Under the pieces are notes generated by a model, which searched no databases, was not told the origin of the DNA, and saw only the letters and a list, made by a program, of their open reading frames with translations. A stretch of 64,000 bases of DNA from Sphingomonas faeni (GTDB lineage: Bacteria > Pseudomonadota > Alphaproteobacteria > Sphingomonadales > Sphingomonadaceae), in contig NZ_JAUSZF010000001.1 of the NCBI RefSeq assembly GCF_030817315.1, forward strand, positions 1,844,501 through 1,908,500, written 5' to 3'. Below, piece by piece: positions 53,367 to 62,734 of this stretch. Made by a program: the position numbers and the translations under genes. Each line of letters opens with the position of its first letter. The stretch's first letter is position 1.

Positions 53367-54614
53367 TCACTTGGCTCCTGCGCGGACGTAGCGGTGGGGA
53401 ATGAAGGGCATCGCGGTGACGGTGGCGGTGTGGACCTTACCGCGTTGCGCGATTTCGATGCGGGTGCCGGGTGCGGCGAGCGCGAGCGGCACATAGGCCA
53501 TCGCGATCGGCTTCCCGAGGGTGGGTGCGAAGCCGCCGCTGGTGAGGCGGCCGATCGTCGCGCCGGTGTCGTCGATCACTTCGGCACCTTCGCGGGCGGG
53601 CTGGCGGCCCTCGACGATCAGGCCGACGCGCTTGGTGGCGGGACCGTGCTCGCGCTCGGTGAGGATCCGCTCGGCACCGGGGAAGTCGGCGGCTTCGCGG
53701 CGGCGCTTCGAGAGCGCGAAGCCGAGATCGGCCATGACCGGCGTGATCTCGGGATCGAGGTCGTGGCCGTAGAGCGGAAGGCCGGCTTCGAGACGCAGCG
53801 AATCGCGCGCGCCGAGGCCGATCGGCTTGATCTCGGGAAGCGCCAGCAGCGCGTCGGCGAACGCGACGGCATGTTCGGCGGGGAGCGAGATCTCGACGCC
53901 GTCCTCGCCGGTATAGCCTGAGCGGCTGATCCACAGCGGCACGTCGTTCCAGTGGAACGCGCCGGCGGTCATGAACACGAGGCCGTCGATACCGGGGACG
54001 ATCCGCGCAACCGCTTCGACCGCCTTGGGCCCCTGCACCGCGAGCAATGCCTGGTCTTCGAGGATGTTGATCGTGACGTCGTCGGGCAGGTGCTCGATCA
54101 GGTAGCTGACGTCGTCGTACTTGGTCGCGCCGTTGACGACGACGTAGAAGCTGCCGCTGGCGGTCGGCGACGGGTGAAGCGGGTCGTACGCTTCAGGCTC
54201 GACGTCCTGCGCCGAGAAGGGCGACGGCTGATCGTCGGGGAGGCGCGTGGCCATCAAATCGTCGAGGATGCCGCCATCCTGCGCGAGTAGCAGCGAATAG
54301 CGCATCTTGCCCTCGCCGAGCCCTGCGATGTCGCCCGGCAGGACGGTTTCGAGCGCGTGCGCGACGCCTTCGCCGGAGAAGACGAGCTGGCCCATGTGGC
54401 TGACGTCGAACAAGCCCGCCGAGTCGCGCGTCCAGGCGTGTTCGGCCATGATGCCTTCATACTGGATCGGCATCTCGTAACCGGCGAACTCGATCATCCG
54501 CGCGCCCTGCGCCCGGTGCCACGCGTCGAGCGGCAGTGGCAGGATCTCGGGCTCGACGTAATCGTCGGCCTGATCGATGATGCTGGCGTAATCGCGCAAA
54601 GTGGGATCGCTCAT
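53367..54614 (-). CDS. gcvT: Aminomethyltransferase (glycine cleavage T protein)
   Basis: GcvT releases ammonia and gives methylene-tetrahydrofolate from the aminomethyl-lipoyl carrier. The 415-residue product has the family segments [51 protein letters not shown] and [14 protein letters not shown]. It is longer than usual: about 28 residues precede the first conserved segment ([16 protein letters not shown]), and a further 25-30 residues ([13 protein letters not shown] and following) interrupt the region before [16 protein letters not shown] 54614 has GGAG seven bases upstream. The tandem glycine riboswitch lies 50 bases before it. Confidence 0.95.
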   Translation of the reverse strand: MSDPTLRDYASIIDQADDYVEPEILPLPLDAWHRAQGARMIEFAGYEMPIQYEGIMAEHAWTRDSAGLFDVSHMGQLVFSGEGVAHALETVLPGDIAGLGEGKMRYSLLLAQDGGILDDLMATRLPDDQPSPFSAQDVEPEAYDPLHPSPTASGSFYVVVNGATKYDDVSYLIEHLPDDVTINILEDQALLAVQGPKAVEAVARIVPGIDGLVFMTAGAFHWNDVPLWISRSGYTGEDGVEISLPAEHAVAFADALLALPEIKPIGLGARDSLRLEAGLPLYGHDLDPEITPVMADLGFALSKRRREAADFPGAERILTEREHGPATKRVGLIVEGRQPAREGAEVIDDTGATIGRLTSGGFAPTLGKPIAMAYVPLALAAPGTRIEIAQRGKVHTATVTAMPFIPHRYVRAGAK

Positions 54615-54663
54615 GCTCGTCTCCGTCGAAGGGGCGCGCGGCACCCGGTGGTGCTGCGATCCG

Positions 54664-54868
54664 AACCCCCTCTGTCACGGGACCTGAGAGCTTTCGCGCG
54701 AACAAAGTCCAGCGCTTACCCCTTCGGTGGCCCTCGGCGCGAACGCCAGGACGCTTTCCAGAGTGTCGATCAGCCTCGCGCGGTCTCTGGTGCCTGAGAG
54801 ATTCCGGGGTGGTTGCTCCTTCGGCGGTTCCATCGGACCTCAAAGGACCAGGAAACGCTCTCCCGCGC
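54664..54868 (-). ncRNA. Tandem glycine riboswitch upstream of gcvT
   Basis: On the minus strand two successive aptamers can be seen. The first starts GCGGGAGAGCG, with CGCCGAAGGAGCAACC and AATCTCTCAGGCACC; the second has CACCGAAGGGGTAAGC, GCGAAAGCTCTCAGGTCCC and a closing stem ending GACAGAGGGGG. These are the conserved glycine-aptamer cores, each with the CCGAAGG and CUCAGG elements. It lies 50 bases upstream of gcvT and is expected to switch the gcv operon on in glycine excess. Confidence 0.92.
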
Positions 54869-54981
54869 GGTACCATGCCGGTTGCCCGACATCGACGTCG
54901 CGAGTTGTGACGCGGCGCATAATCTTAGTCAATCGAGGGTTTGGGCGCGCGGAAAGAAATCCGTGGATACCTCGCCATTAG

Positions 54982-55090
54982 AACCACCCCGGCGAAGGCC
55001 GGGGCCCAATTGGAAAGGTCGTCGTAACGGAGGACTGCGCCTAAGTTACCTCCGTCCCCCAATTGGGCCCCGGCCTTCGCCGGGGTGGTG
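54982..55090. repeat. Palindromic repeat, family B
   Basis: Arms CCACCCCGGCGAAGGCCGGG and the complement CCCCGGCCTTCGCCGGGGTG enclose GTCGTAACGGAGG and CCTAAGTTACCTCCG, so an inner hairpin is also possible. It lies between the gcv promoter region and the glmS stop. Confidence 0.88.
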
Positions 55091-55113
55091 CAATGGGTAG
55101 AGGTACGGGCGCG

Positions 55114-56937
55114 TTATTCGACCGTCACGCTCTTCGCGAGGTTACGCGGCTGGTCGACATCCGTGCCCTTCAGCACCGCCACATGATACGCCAGCAACTG
55201 CACCGGCACCGCATACACCAACGGCGCGATCAGCGGATGCACCTTCGGCATGGTGATCGTCGCCATGCAGCCCTCGCCCGCCGCCTGGATGCCGTCGTAA
55301 TCCGAGATCAGCACGACCTTGCCGCCGCGTGCCATGACTTCCTGCATGTTGCTCACGGTCTTGTCGAACAGCGGGCCCGACGGCGCAATGACGATGACGG
55401 GGACATGCTCGTCGATCAGCGCGATCGGGCCGTGCTTCATCTCGCCGGCGGCATAGCCCTCTGCGTGGATGTAGCTGATTTCCTTCAGCTTCAGCGCGCC
55501 TTCGAGCGCGAGCGGGTAATCCGTCCCGCGACCCAAATACAGCACGTCGCGCGCGCCGGCGATGTTGTGCGCCATCGCCTCGATCGCCTCGTCATACGCA
55601 AGCGCGCCGTTGAGCGCGGCGGGGGCTTCGGCGAGGTGGCGGACGATCTCGCGCTCCTCATCACGCGTCAGCAAGCCCTTCGCGCGCGCGAGGTTTGCGG
55701 CGAGTGCGGCGAGCACGGCGAGCTGGCAGGTGAATGCCTTGGTCGAGGCTACGCCGATCTCGGGACCGGCATGCGTTGGCAGCAGCAGGTCCGCCTCGCG
55801 CGCCATCGAACTGGTCGGGACGTTGACCACAACCGCGATCTTCTGCCCCTCGGCCTTGGCGTGCCGCAGCGCCGCCAGCGTGTCCGCGGTCTCGCCCGAC
55901 TGCGAGATGAACAGCGCGAGGCCGCCATCTTCCATCACCGGCGCGCGGTAGCGGAACTCGGACGCGACATCGAGGTCGACCGGCACGCGCGCGAACTGTT
56001 CGAACCAGTATTTGGCGACCATGCCCGCATAGAAGCTCGTCCCGCACGCGACGATCGTCACACGCTTGATCGTGGACAAGTCGAACTCGGGGATCGGCAG
56101 CGAGACCTCGCCTTCCATCCGCTTGAGGTACGAGCGGAGGGTCTGCGCGACGACGATCGGCTGCTCGTAGATCTCCTTGAGCATGTAATGCTTGTGGTTG
56201 CCCTTCGAGATCACCTCGCCGGTGATCCCCGACAGCGTGATCGCACGCTCGACGGGATTGTTCTCGCGATCGTAGACCTGCGCACCATCGCGAGTGAGCA
56301 CGACCCAGTCGCCCTCGTCGAGATACGCGATCCGCTGCGTCAGCGGCGCGAGCGCTAGCGCGTCGGAGCCCAGATACATCTCGCCCTCGCCGTGCCCTAC
56401 GACCAGCGGCGAGCCAAGCCGCGCACCGATCAGCAGATCGGGATGCTGGCGGAACAGGATCGCGAGCGCGAACGCACCGTGCAGCCGCGGCAGCACGTCG
56501 CGGACGGCGGAGACCGGGTCCATCCCCGCCTCGATCTTCTCGCTGACCAGATGCGCGACGACTTCGGTATCGGTCTCGCTGGTGAACGTCCGGCCACGCG
56601 CGATCAGCTCGTCGCGTAGCGGCTTGAAGTTCTCGATGATGCCGTTGTGGACCACCGCGACTTCGCCGGTCGCGTGCGGATGCGCGTTGTTGGTGGTCGG
56701 CCCGCCGTGGGTCGCCCAACGGGTATGCGCGATGCCGGTCTTGCCGGGCAGCGGGTGCGCGGCGAGTTCGTTAGCGAGGTTGACGAGCTTGCCCGACGCC
56801 CGACGCCGCTCGATCGCGTCGTCATGGTCGGTGGCGATCCCCGCCGAATCATACCCGCGATATTCGAGCCTCTTCAGCCCGTCGAGCAAACGGCCGGCAA
56901 CGTCTTCGCCGCTCAAAATTCCAACGATGCCGCACAT
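55114..56937 (-). CDS. glmS: Glutamine-fructose-6-phosphate aminotransferase (isomerizing)
   Basis: GlmS makes glucosamine-6-phosphate for peptidoglycan and lipid A. The 607-residue protein has the N-terminal nucleophile Cys right after Met (MCGIVGILSG), glutamine-site residues in RWATHGGPTTNNAHPH and the SIS domains starting near residue 280 with SGETADTLAALRHAK, and ends NLAKSVTVE. The length is standard. It follows glmU by 22 bases, giving a glmU-glmS operon. A family B repeat lies after it. Confidence 0.97.
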   Translation of the reverse strand: MCGIVGILSGEDVAGRLLDGLKRLEYRGYDSAGIATDHDDAIERRRASGKLVNLANELAAHPLPGKTGIAHTRWATHGGPTTNNAHPHATGEVAVVHNGIIENFKPLRDELIARGRTFTSETDTEVVAHLVSEKIEAGMDPVSAVRDVLPRLHGAFALAILFRQHPDLLIGARLGSPLVVGHGEGEMYLGSDALALAPLTQRIAYLDEGDWVVLTRDGAQVYDRENNPVERAITLSGITGEVISKGNHKHYMLKEIYEQPIVVAQTLRSYLKRMEGEVSLPIPEFDLSTIKRVTIVACGTSFYAGMVAKYWFEQFARVPVDLDVASEFRYRAPVMEDGGLALFISQSGETADTLAALRHAKAEGQKIAVVVNVPTSSMAREADLLLPTHAGPEIGVASTKAFTCQLAVLAALAANLARAKGLLTRDEEREIVRHLAEAPAALNGALAYDEAIEAMAHNIAGARDVLYLGRGTDYPLALEGALKLKEISYIHAEGYAAGEMKHGPIALIDEHVPVIVIAPSGPLFDKTVSNMQEVMARGGKVVLISDYDGIQAAGEGCMATITMPKVHPLIAPLVYAVPVQLLAYHVAVLKGTDVDQPRNLAKSVTVE

Positions 56938-56959
56938 TTAGATCTTACTCCGTGGAAAC

Positions 56960-58342
56960 TTACTTGGTCGCCTTACGCGCCAACATCTTTTCGCGAAAGC
57001 GCGCGGCCCAGCCGAGCCGCGCAATTTGCGGTGGACGGACCAGCGCCAGCGCGTCGGCCTCGACATCCTGCGTCACGACCGATCCCGCGGCGACGATCGC
57101 ACCTGCGCCGATCGTGACGGGTGCGACCAAGGCCGAGTTCGAGCCGATGAACGCACCTTCGCCGACGACGGTGCGGTATTTGAAATAGCCATCATAATTG
57201 CAGGTGATCGTGCCGGCGCCTATGTTCGCGCCTGCGCCGATGTCCGCGTCGCCGATATAGGTGAGGTGGCTGACCTTCGCGCCTTCGCCGATGATCGCCT
57301 TCTTGATCTCGACGAAATTGCCGACCTTGGCGTCCGCGCGCAGGTCCGCGCCGGGGCGAAGGCGGGCGAACGGGCCGACGTTCGCACCCCTGCCGACCGA
57401 CGCACCCTCAATGTGGCTGAACGCGTGGATCGTCGCGCCATCCTCGATGCGGGCGCCGGGGCCGAAGACGACATTGGGCTCGATCACGACGTCACGGCCG
57501 AGCTGCGTATCGTGCGCGAACCAGACCGTGTCGGGGGCGATCAACGTGACGCCGTCGGCCATCGCCTGCGCGCGGCGGGTAGCCTGCCATGCACGCTCGA
57601 CGCCGGCGAGTTCGCCGCGACTGTTGACGCCGGCGACTTCGTCCGCGCCGGTTTCGATGACGGCGGACGAGCGGCCGGCGGCAGCCGCAAGCTCGACGAT
57701 ATCGGTCAGGTAATATTCGCCTGCCGCATTGTCGTTGCCGAGCCGGTCGAGCAGCGCGAACAGATCAGTCGAGCGTACCGCCATCAGCCCGGAATTGCAC
57801 AGCGTCACCGCGCGTTCCGCCTCCGAAGCGTCCTTATACTCGACGATCCGGTCCATCCGGCCCGCGGCGTCCGCAATGACGCGACCATAGGCGCCGGGAT
57901 CTGCGGGACGAAAGCCGAGCACGACGACGGCCGGCGTGTCGTCGCCGTGCAACCGGTCGATCATCCGCTGCATCGTCGTCGCCGTGACCAGAGGCACGTC
58001 GCCATACAGGATCAGGACGTCGCCCTCGAAACCCGACAGCGCCGCGCGCGCCTGTGCGACGGCATGGCCGGTGCCGAGTTGCTCCGCCTGGAGCGCGGTG
58101 GCGATGCCGAGCGGCGCGACCGCGGCCTCGACCTGCTCACGCCCTGCCCCCGTCACGACGACGGTCTTTGCCGGGTGCAACGCCGCTGCACTCGCCACGA
58201 GGTGGAGCAGCATGGGTCGTCCGGCAATCGGGTGGAGCACTTTGTGCAGGTCCGACTTCATCCGCGTACCCTTGCCGGCGGCGAGGATCACGACTGCGAT
58301 GGGGTGGATCGGAATCGGTTGGTCGATGGAAAGCGTCGTCAT
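56960..58342 (-). CDS. glmU: Bifunctional UDP-GlcNAc pyrophosphorylase / GlcN-1-P N-acetyltransferase
   Basis: GlmU makes UDP-N-acetylglucosamine. The 460-residue product has the uridylyltransferase signature VVILAAGKGTRMKSDLHKVL and GDVPLVTATTMQRM; the left-handed beta-helix acetyltransferase half begins near residue 225, with hexapeptide repeats and HLTYIGDADIGAGANIGAGT, CNYDGYFKYRTVVGEGAFIG. The frame is open to 58420, but ATG 58342 is preferred because it starts the conserved sequence. It is divergent from gph and upstream of glmS. Confidence 0.97.
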   Translation of the reverse strand: MTTLSIDQPIPIHPIAVVILAAGKGTRMKSDLHKVLHPIAGRPMLLHLVASAAALHPAKTVVVTGAGREQVEAAVAPLGIATALQAEQLGTGHAVAQARAALSGFEGDVLILYGDVPLVTATTMQRMIDRLHGDDTPAVVVLGFRPADPGAYGRVIADAAGRMDRIVEYKDASEAERAVTLCNSGLMAVRSTDLFALLDRLGNDNAAGEYYLTDIVELAAAAGRSSAVIETGADEVAGVNSRGELAGVERAWQATRRAQAMADGVTLIAPDTVWFAHDTQLGRDVVIEPNVVFGPGARIEDGATIHAFSHIEGASVGRGANVGPFARLRPGADLRADAKVGNFVEIKKAIIGEGAKVSHLTYIGDADIGAGANIGAGTITCNYDGYFKYRTVVGEGAFIGSNSALVAPVTIGAGAIVAAGSVVTQDVEADALALVRPPQIARLGWAARFREKMLARKATK

Positions 58343-58404
58343 GGAAGGGTCGCTGCCACGAAAGCCTTGCCAATTCCATAGCGCCACTGGCAGGCACCGG
58401 TGCA

Positions 58405-59088
58405 ATGACGCAATTTTCATTCAATATCGTCGGGTTCGACCTCGACGGCACCTTGCTCGACACTAGCGGCGACCTCGCGGCCGCGGTCAACCACGCGCTG
58501 GCGTCGGTCGATCGCCCACCCCTTACCGTCGAGCAGGTCAAGCCGATGATCGGCGGCGGCGCACGACACATGCTCAAGCAGGGCCTGACCGCGACCGGCG
58601 GCTATGACGAGGCGATGCTCGACACGCTCCATGCGGACCTGCTCGCCTATTACGAGGCGAATATCTGCGTGCTGACCAAGCCTTACCCCGGAGTGATAGA
58701 CGCGCTGGACGCGCTGACGGCAAAGGGGGTCACGCTCGGCATCGTCACCAACAAGATCGAACGGTTCGCGCGAACCGTGCTCGGCGAGTTGGGGCTGGCC
58801 GACCGGTTCGCCTGCATTCTCGGCGGCGATACCATGGCAGAGTCGAAGCCCTCGCCGATGCCGATCCACGAAATGGTCCGGCTATGTCGAAAATCCGGGG
58901 GCGGAGAAGGACGCGCGGCGTTCGTAGGCGACTCGATCTTCGATATCCAGGCGGGGCAAGCGGCGGGCTTGCCGACGATCGCGTGCAGCTTCGGCTTCCT
59001 GATGCAGCCGGTCGAGGAACTCGGCGCCGACGCCGTCATCGACGGTTTCGATGAACTGATCCCGACGCTGGAAAGGCTCGGCGCATGA
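58405..59088 (+). CDS. gph: Phosphoglycolate phosphatase-like HAD hydrolase
   Basis: The 227-residue HAD phosphatase should hydrolyse 2-phosphoglycolate. Motif I is VGFDLDGTLLDTSGDLA with the catalytic Asp pair, motif II is in GIVTNK, and motif III with the Lys is in MAESKPSPMPIHEM. Motif IV is AAFVGDSIFDIQAGQAAG. The length and N-terminal AAAVNHAL cap are typical of Gph. The ATG at 58405 follows a GGCACCGGTGCA region. It overlaps the VanZ-like gene by four bases (ATGA). Confidence 0.92.
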   Translation: MTQFSFNIVGFDLDGTLLDTSGDLAAAVNHALASVDRPPLTVEQVKPMIGGGARHMLKQGLTATGGYDEAMLDTLHADLLAYYEANICVLTKPYPGVIDALDALTAKGVTLGIVTNKIERFARTVLGELGLADRFACILGGDTMAESKPSPMPIHEMVRLCRKSGGGEGRAAFVGDSIFDIQAGQAAGLPTIACSFGFLMQPVEELGADAVIDGFDELIPTLERLGA

Positions 59089-59444
59089 GCCGGACGATGC
59101 TCACGCGCGTCGCGCTGATCGTGGCCATCATGTTCGCGGTGACGATGGCGCTGCTGCCCAAGCCGCCGCACATGCCGATCGACCAGTTCGGCGACAAGGC
59201 CGGGCACATGCTTGCCTTCGCGACGATCGCGCTGCTGGCGGCGCTGTCCTTCCCGACCGCAAAACTGTTTCGGATCGGCGAGCGGCTGTCGTTCCTCGGC
59301 GCGATGATCGAGGTGCTGCAATCGATCCCGTCGCTCCACCGCGATTGCGACATCCACGACTGGATCGCCGATACGCTGGCGATCACGGTCGTGCTGCTGG
59401 TGGTGTGGTTTGCGCGGCGGGGACGCGGCGCTCGGCTCAACTAG
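59085..59444 (+). CDS. VanZ-like membrane protein
   Basis: The 119-residue protein has about four hydrophobic helices and a conserved acidic/His pattern: DQFGDKAGHMLAFATIALLA, EVLQSIPSLHRDCDIHDWIA and DTLAITVVLL. This is the VanZ-like fold pattern, a family of unknown biochemical role, often small in alphaproteobacteria. It is translationally coupled to gph. The next gene to the right, on the other strand, is a decayed nucleotidyltransferase. Confidence 0.85.
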   Translation: MSRTMLTRVALIVAIMFAVTMALLPKPPHMPIDQFGDKAGHMLAFATIALLAALSFPTAKLFRIGERLSFLGAMIEVLQSIPSLHRDCDIHDWIADTLAITVVLLVVWFARRGRGARLN

Positions 59445-59937
59445 GCCTTGCGCCACTTCGTCCAGAGGTGCCGGGCGAGCATCGCCGGCGGCATGCGGAG
59501 CCAGTGGGAACGGACGTAGAAGACTAACCGGGTGACCGGTCGGCTCGGCCTGCCCCAGCCGTCGCGGGCGGTGACGCGGCGGAAATAGAGGCGATCGGTG
59601 CTGCTCACCTTGCCGTCAAACCGGCCGCTACGAACGCCGTACCCTTGAGCAGCACGATCGGACAATCGACCGAGGCCAGCGCGCGCCGCGCCATCTCCGC
59701 CTCCCATAAAGCGGCACGGCGGCCGTGCTCGGCGGCCGCGCGTGCATCGACGAGGATCGCCTTCACCGCAGGCGGCATCGGCAAGCCGTCGACCCGCATC
59801 GCCAGCGTGCCGATCAACTGCTCCGCGCGCGCCATCGCCATTAGCGCGGTCCAGCCATCCGCATCGAGCCCGACGACGCTGGCCGGATCGGCGAGCGCAT
59901 GTGCAAGACGGCGGGCATCGTTCACAGCGACGAGCAT
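59441..59937 (-). pseudogene. Decayed nucleotidyltransferase-like gene (PF14907-type), internal deletion
   Basis: The 5' part (59937 to 59605) encodes an N-terminal domain of about 110 residues with VDCPIVLLKGTAFVAAGLTA and then stops, where intact proteins of the family go on with a DLD-type metal-binding motif. The 3' part is in another frame and ends TRLVFYVRSHWLRMPPAML and ARHLWTKWRKA, the typical C-terminus. About 200 residues of the middle seem to be lost, together with a frameshift near 59615-59625. The gene overlaps the HprK-like remnant upstream by 16 bases, as in an operon. No function is expected. Confidence 0.7.
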
Positions 59938-60170
59938 AGGGCCTCGACCTGCTCGATCGCGCTCGCCCCGTCCGGGTAATCGATCGCGACCGAAGGAACG
60001 TCCGCGATCAAGCCCGTCAGTGCCCGAAAGCCGCCCTCGCCGAGCGCGGCGTAGTTGGCCGAGGCCTGCGTCATCCGCACGAACGCCTCGGCGGGCGGTA
60101 CGGGTCGTGTCTCCGCCTCGAACCCGAACCGGGGGAACAGCAACGCCGCAGGCGTGGCGGGCATATCCAT
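59922..60170 (-). pseudogene. HprK-related kinase A remnant (C-terminal part only)
   Basis: The frame encodes MDMPATPAALLFPRFGFEAE and ends with about 60 residues including RALTGLIADVPSVAIDYPDG. This matches the C-terminal end of HprK-related kinase A proteins, which are usually about 300 residues and sit next to the PF14907-type gene. The Walker A part and most of the catalytic domain are missing; similar sequence can be followed up to about 60270 (GRPADRAARRVPDARAIAAM). The phoR gene lies head to head from 60370. Confidence 0.6.
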
Positions 60171-60369
60171 CGCCGCGATCGCTCGTGCGTCGGGGACCCG
60201 TCGAGCGGCGCGATCAGCGGGGCGCCCAAGGGCGGTGCGCGAAAGATCGGTTCGGGCACGGCTCGATACTGCCGTCGCTCACGTCGGCGGGCCAACGGAC
60301 GATACCGGTTTGCGCGCCACCGCTGTATGGCGCGGTGCGTGGACGTCGATTCCGTCCCAGGAGACCGCA

Positions 60370-61596
60370 ATGCTTTCCGGATTTGGCCTGCGTACGTTTT
60401 GGGCGATCATCGTCGTCGTCGTCGCTGCGATCGCGGTGTTCGCGATCACGCGCGACGTGCAGGGCGCGATCGTCGCGCTGGTCGGCGGGATCGCCGCGGC
60501 GCTGGTCGCGGCGGGTACCGGGGACGAGGCGCCGGCCCCCGACGACGCGACCGGCGTGTCGCCGTCGGTGCTCGACGACGTCCTCGATGCGATCGTCGCG
60601 CCGGTGATGCTGGTGGAGGACGGCCGCGTGGTGGTCGCCAATCGTGCCGCCCGGACGTTGCTCGGCACGCATATCCTCGGCGAGGACGCGCGCGTCGCGA
60701 TCCGCCATCCCGCCGCCGCCGAGCGGCTGGGGACGCCGGGACCGATCGATGGCGAGCGGCCGATCGAACTGGTCGGGCTCGGCACCCGCGACCAGCGTTG
60801 GGAGATGCTGCTGAGCGAGACTTCGGAGGGTCAGCGGATCGTCCACCTCGTCGACCAGACCGGCAACTACGCCGCCGAGCGGATGCGGATCGATTTCGTC
60901 GCCAATGCCAGCCACGAACTGCGCACGCCGCTGGCGTCGATCCTGGGCTTCATCGAGACGTTGCGCGAAGAGGCTGGCGAGGATGCCGAGGTCCGCGCGC
61001 GCTTCCTGAAGGTGATGGACGACGAGGCGCGGCGGATGCAGCGGCTGGTCGAGGATCTGATCTCGTTGTCGCGGATCGAGGCGGAGAAGTTTCGACTGCC
61101 CGACCAGGCGGTCGATTTCGCGCAGCTGGTCGAGGACACGCGCGAGGAACTGGCCGATGCCGCGGGCGATCGTGGGCATGATCTCGTCGCGACGATCGAT
61201 CCGAACCTGTCCTCGGTGTCGGGTGACCGGGTGCAGCTGTCTCAGATGCTCCACAACCTCATCGGCAACGCGATGAAATACGGGCGCGCAGGGACGCCGG
61301 TGACGATCGAATTGAAGCGTGACGATGCCGGGATGATCCGCCTGTCGATCCGCGACGAGGGCGACGGGATCGCGGCGGTCCACATCCCGCGGCTGACCGA
61401 GCGCTTCTATCGTGCGGACGCCGGACGCAGCCGGTCGCTGGGCGGTACGGGTCTTGGGCTCGCGATCGTCAAGCACATCGTCGAGCGGCATCGCGGGCGG
61501 CTCGATATCGCGAGCCAGGTCGGCGTCGGGACCGTCGTTTCGGTCATCCTGCCCCCGAACGGTGCGACGGCCAAAGGCGGTGTCATAAAAGGGTAA
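60370..61596 (+). CDS. phoR: Phosphate-regulon sensor kinase PhoR
   Basis: The 408-residue histidine kinase has one or two N-terminal membrane segments (residues 8-48), a PAS-like domain (about 65-165), the DHp helix with His 182 in ANASHELRTPLASILGFIET, and the CA domain with NAMKYG, DEGDGIA and GGTGLGLAIVKHIVERHRGR. It should phosphorylate PhoB in response to low phosphate. A GGAG precedes the start at 60370. pstS and pstC follow; phoB is not next to it in this window. The stop lies inside the PHO-box-like region. Confidence 0.92.
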   Translation: MLSGFGLRTFWAIIVVVVAAIAVFAITRDVQGAIVALVGGIAAALVAAGTGDEAPAPDDATGVSPSVLDDVLDAIVAPVMLVEDGRVVVANRAARTLLGTHILGEDARVAIRHPAAAERLGTPGPIDGERPIELVGLGTRDQRWEMLLSETSEGQRIVHLVDQTGNYAAERMRIDFVANASHELRTPLASILGFIETLREEAGEDAEVRARFLKVMDDEARRMQRLVEDLISLSRIEAEKFRLPDQAVDFAQLVEDTREELADAAGDRGHDLVATIDPNLSSVSGDRVQLSQMLHNLIGNAMKYGRAGTPVTIELKRDDAGMIRLSIRDEGDGIAAVHIPRLTERFYRADAGRSRSLGGTGLGLAIVKHIVERHRGRLDIASQVGVGTVVSVILPPNGATAKGGVIKG

Positions 61597-61613
61597 CTCA
61601 ACTGTCACACAGG
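61581..61613 (+). promoter_or_regulatory. PHO-box-like site ahead of pstS
   Basis: TGTCATAAAAG, GGTAACTCAAC and TGTCACACAGG are three consecutive 11-base units, of which the first and third carry the TGTCA core of PhoB sites at a 22-base spacing. The site overlaps the 3' end of phoR and lies 30 bases upstream of the pstS ATG. Confidence 0.55.
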
Positions 61614-61642
61614 ATCGCCTTAAGTACCGCTAAGGCCGGTGC

Positions 61643-62701
61643 ATGACGGGAATTCTGGTGCAGCGGTTCGTTCTTCTTGGAGTGTTGGGGGCTCTGGCCG
61701 CGTGCGTCGATCAGGCGAACGGCGGCGGCGCAGGCTCGCGTGACCAGATCACCGCGGTCGGATCGTCGACGGTCTATCCGTTCACGACGATGATCGCCGA
61801 ACAGTTGGTGGCGAACGATCCCGACGCGAAGGCGCCGGTGATCGAATCGACCGGCACGGGCGCGGGCATGAAGCTGTTCTGCGCAGGGATCGGCGCGGCG
61901 CATCCCGATATCGAGGACGCCTCGCGCCGGATGAAGGCGAGCGAATATGCGGCCTGCGCGAAGAACGGCGTGCACGACGTGATCGAGATCCAGGTCGGGA
62001 TCGACGGCATCGCCTTTGCCGAGGCGAAGAACGGCCCGAAGATGCAGCTGACGCCGACCGATCTCTACAAGGCACTGGCCGCCAATCCGGGGGGCAAGGT
62101 GAACACGGCGCGGGTGTGGCGCGACGTGAACCCCGCGCTGCCCGCGGTGCCGATCCAGGTTTACGGCCCGCCGGCCACTAGTGGCACGCGCGATGCGCTG
62201 GCCGAACTGATCCTGACCAAGGGGTGCGAGGACAGCGATCCGACTGCCAAGGCGCTCGCGAAGTCCGATGCGGAGGCGCACAAGGCGCTGTGCACGCGGG
62301 TGCGCGAGGACGGCGTGTATGTGGACGCGGGTGAGAACGACAACCTGATCGTCCAGAAACTTCAGTCGAACCCGAATGCGATCGGCGTGTTCGGCTACAG
62401 CTATCTCGAAGAGAACAAGGACGACGTGAACGGGGTGTCCATCTCGGGCGTCGCGCCGACCTATGCGACGATCGCGGACAATGCGTATCCGGGGTCCCGG
62501 CCGCTGTATATCTATGTGAAGAAGGCGCATCTGACCGCGATCCCGGGGCTGCGGAATCTGCTGAAGCTGTATGCGGCGAACTGGGGTGCGACGGGGCCGC
62601 TGGTGAAGCGGGGGCTGATTGCGTCTCCGGCGGAGATTCAGGCGCGGTCGGCAGCGATTATCGCGAACGAGACTGTGTTGGATCCGGCGGTGTTGTCGTG
62701 A
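61643..62701 (+). CDS. pstS: Phosphate-binding protein PstS, lipoprotein type
   Basis: The 352-residue periplasmic protein captures phosphate for the PstCAB transporter. A lipoprotein signal ends at the lipobox LAAC (Cys 21). It has AVGSSTVYPFTTMIAEQLV, ESTGTGAGMKLFC, DIEDASRRMKASE and ATSGTRDALAELIL, all typical phosphate-contact regions. A PHO-box-like site precedes the gene and pstC follows after a repeat region of 307 bases, so a read-through is likely. Confidence 0.94.
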   Translation: MTGILVQRFVLLGVLGALAACVDQANGGGAGSRDQITAVGSSTVYPFTTMIAEQLVANDPDAKAPVIESTGTGAGMKLFCAGIGAAHPDIEDASRRMKASEYAACAKNGVHDVIEIQVGIDGIAFAEAKNGPKMQLTPTDLYKALAANPGGKVNTARVWRDVNPALPAVPIQVYGPPATSGTRDALAELILTKGCEDSDPTAKALAKSDAEAHKALCTRVREDGVYVDAGENDNLIVQKLQSNPNAIGVFGYSYLEENKDDVNGVSISGVAPTYATIADNAYPGSRPLYIYVKKAHLTAIPGLRNLLKLYAANWGATGPLVKRGLIASPAEIQARSAAIIANETVLDPAVLS

Positions 62702-62734
62702 TGTGTTTCTTGTCCAGCCGCACCCCCTCCCTAG

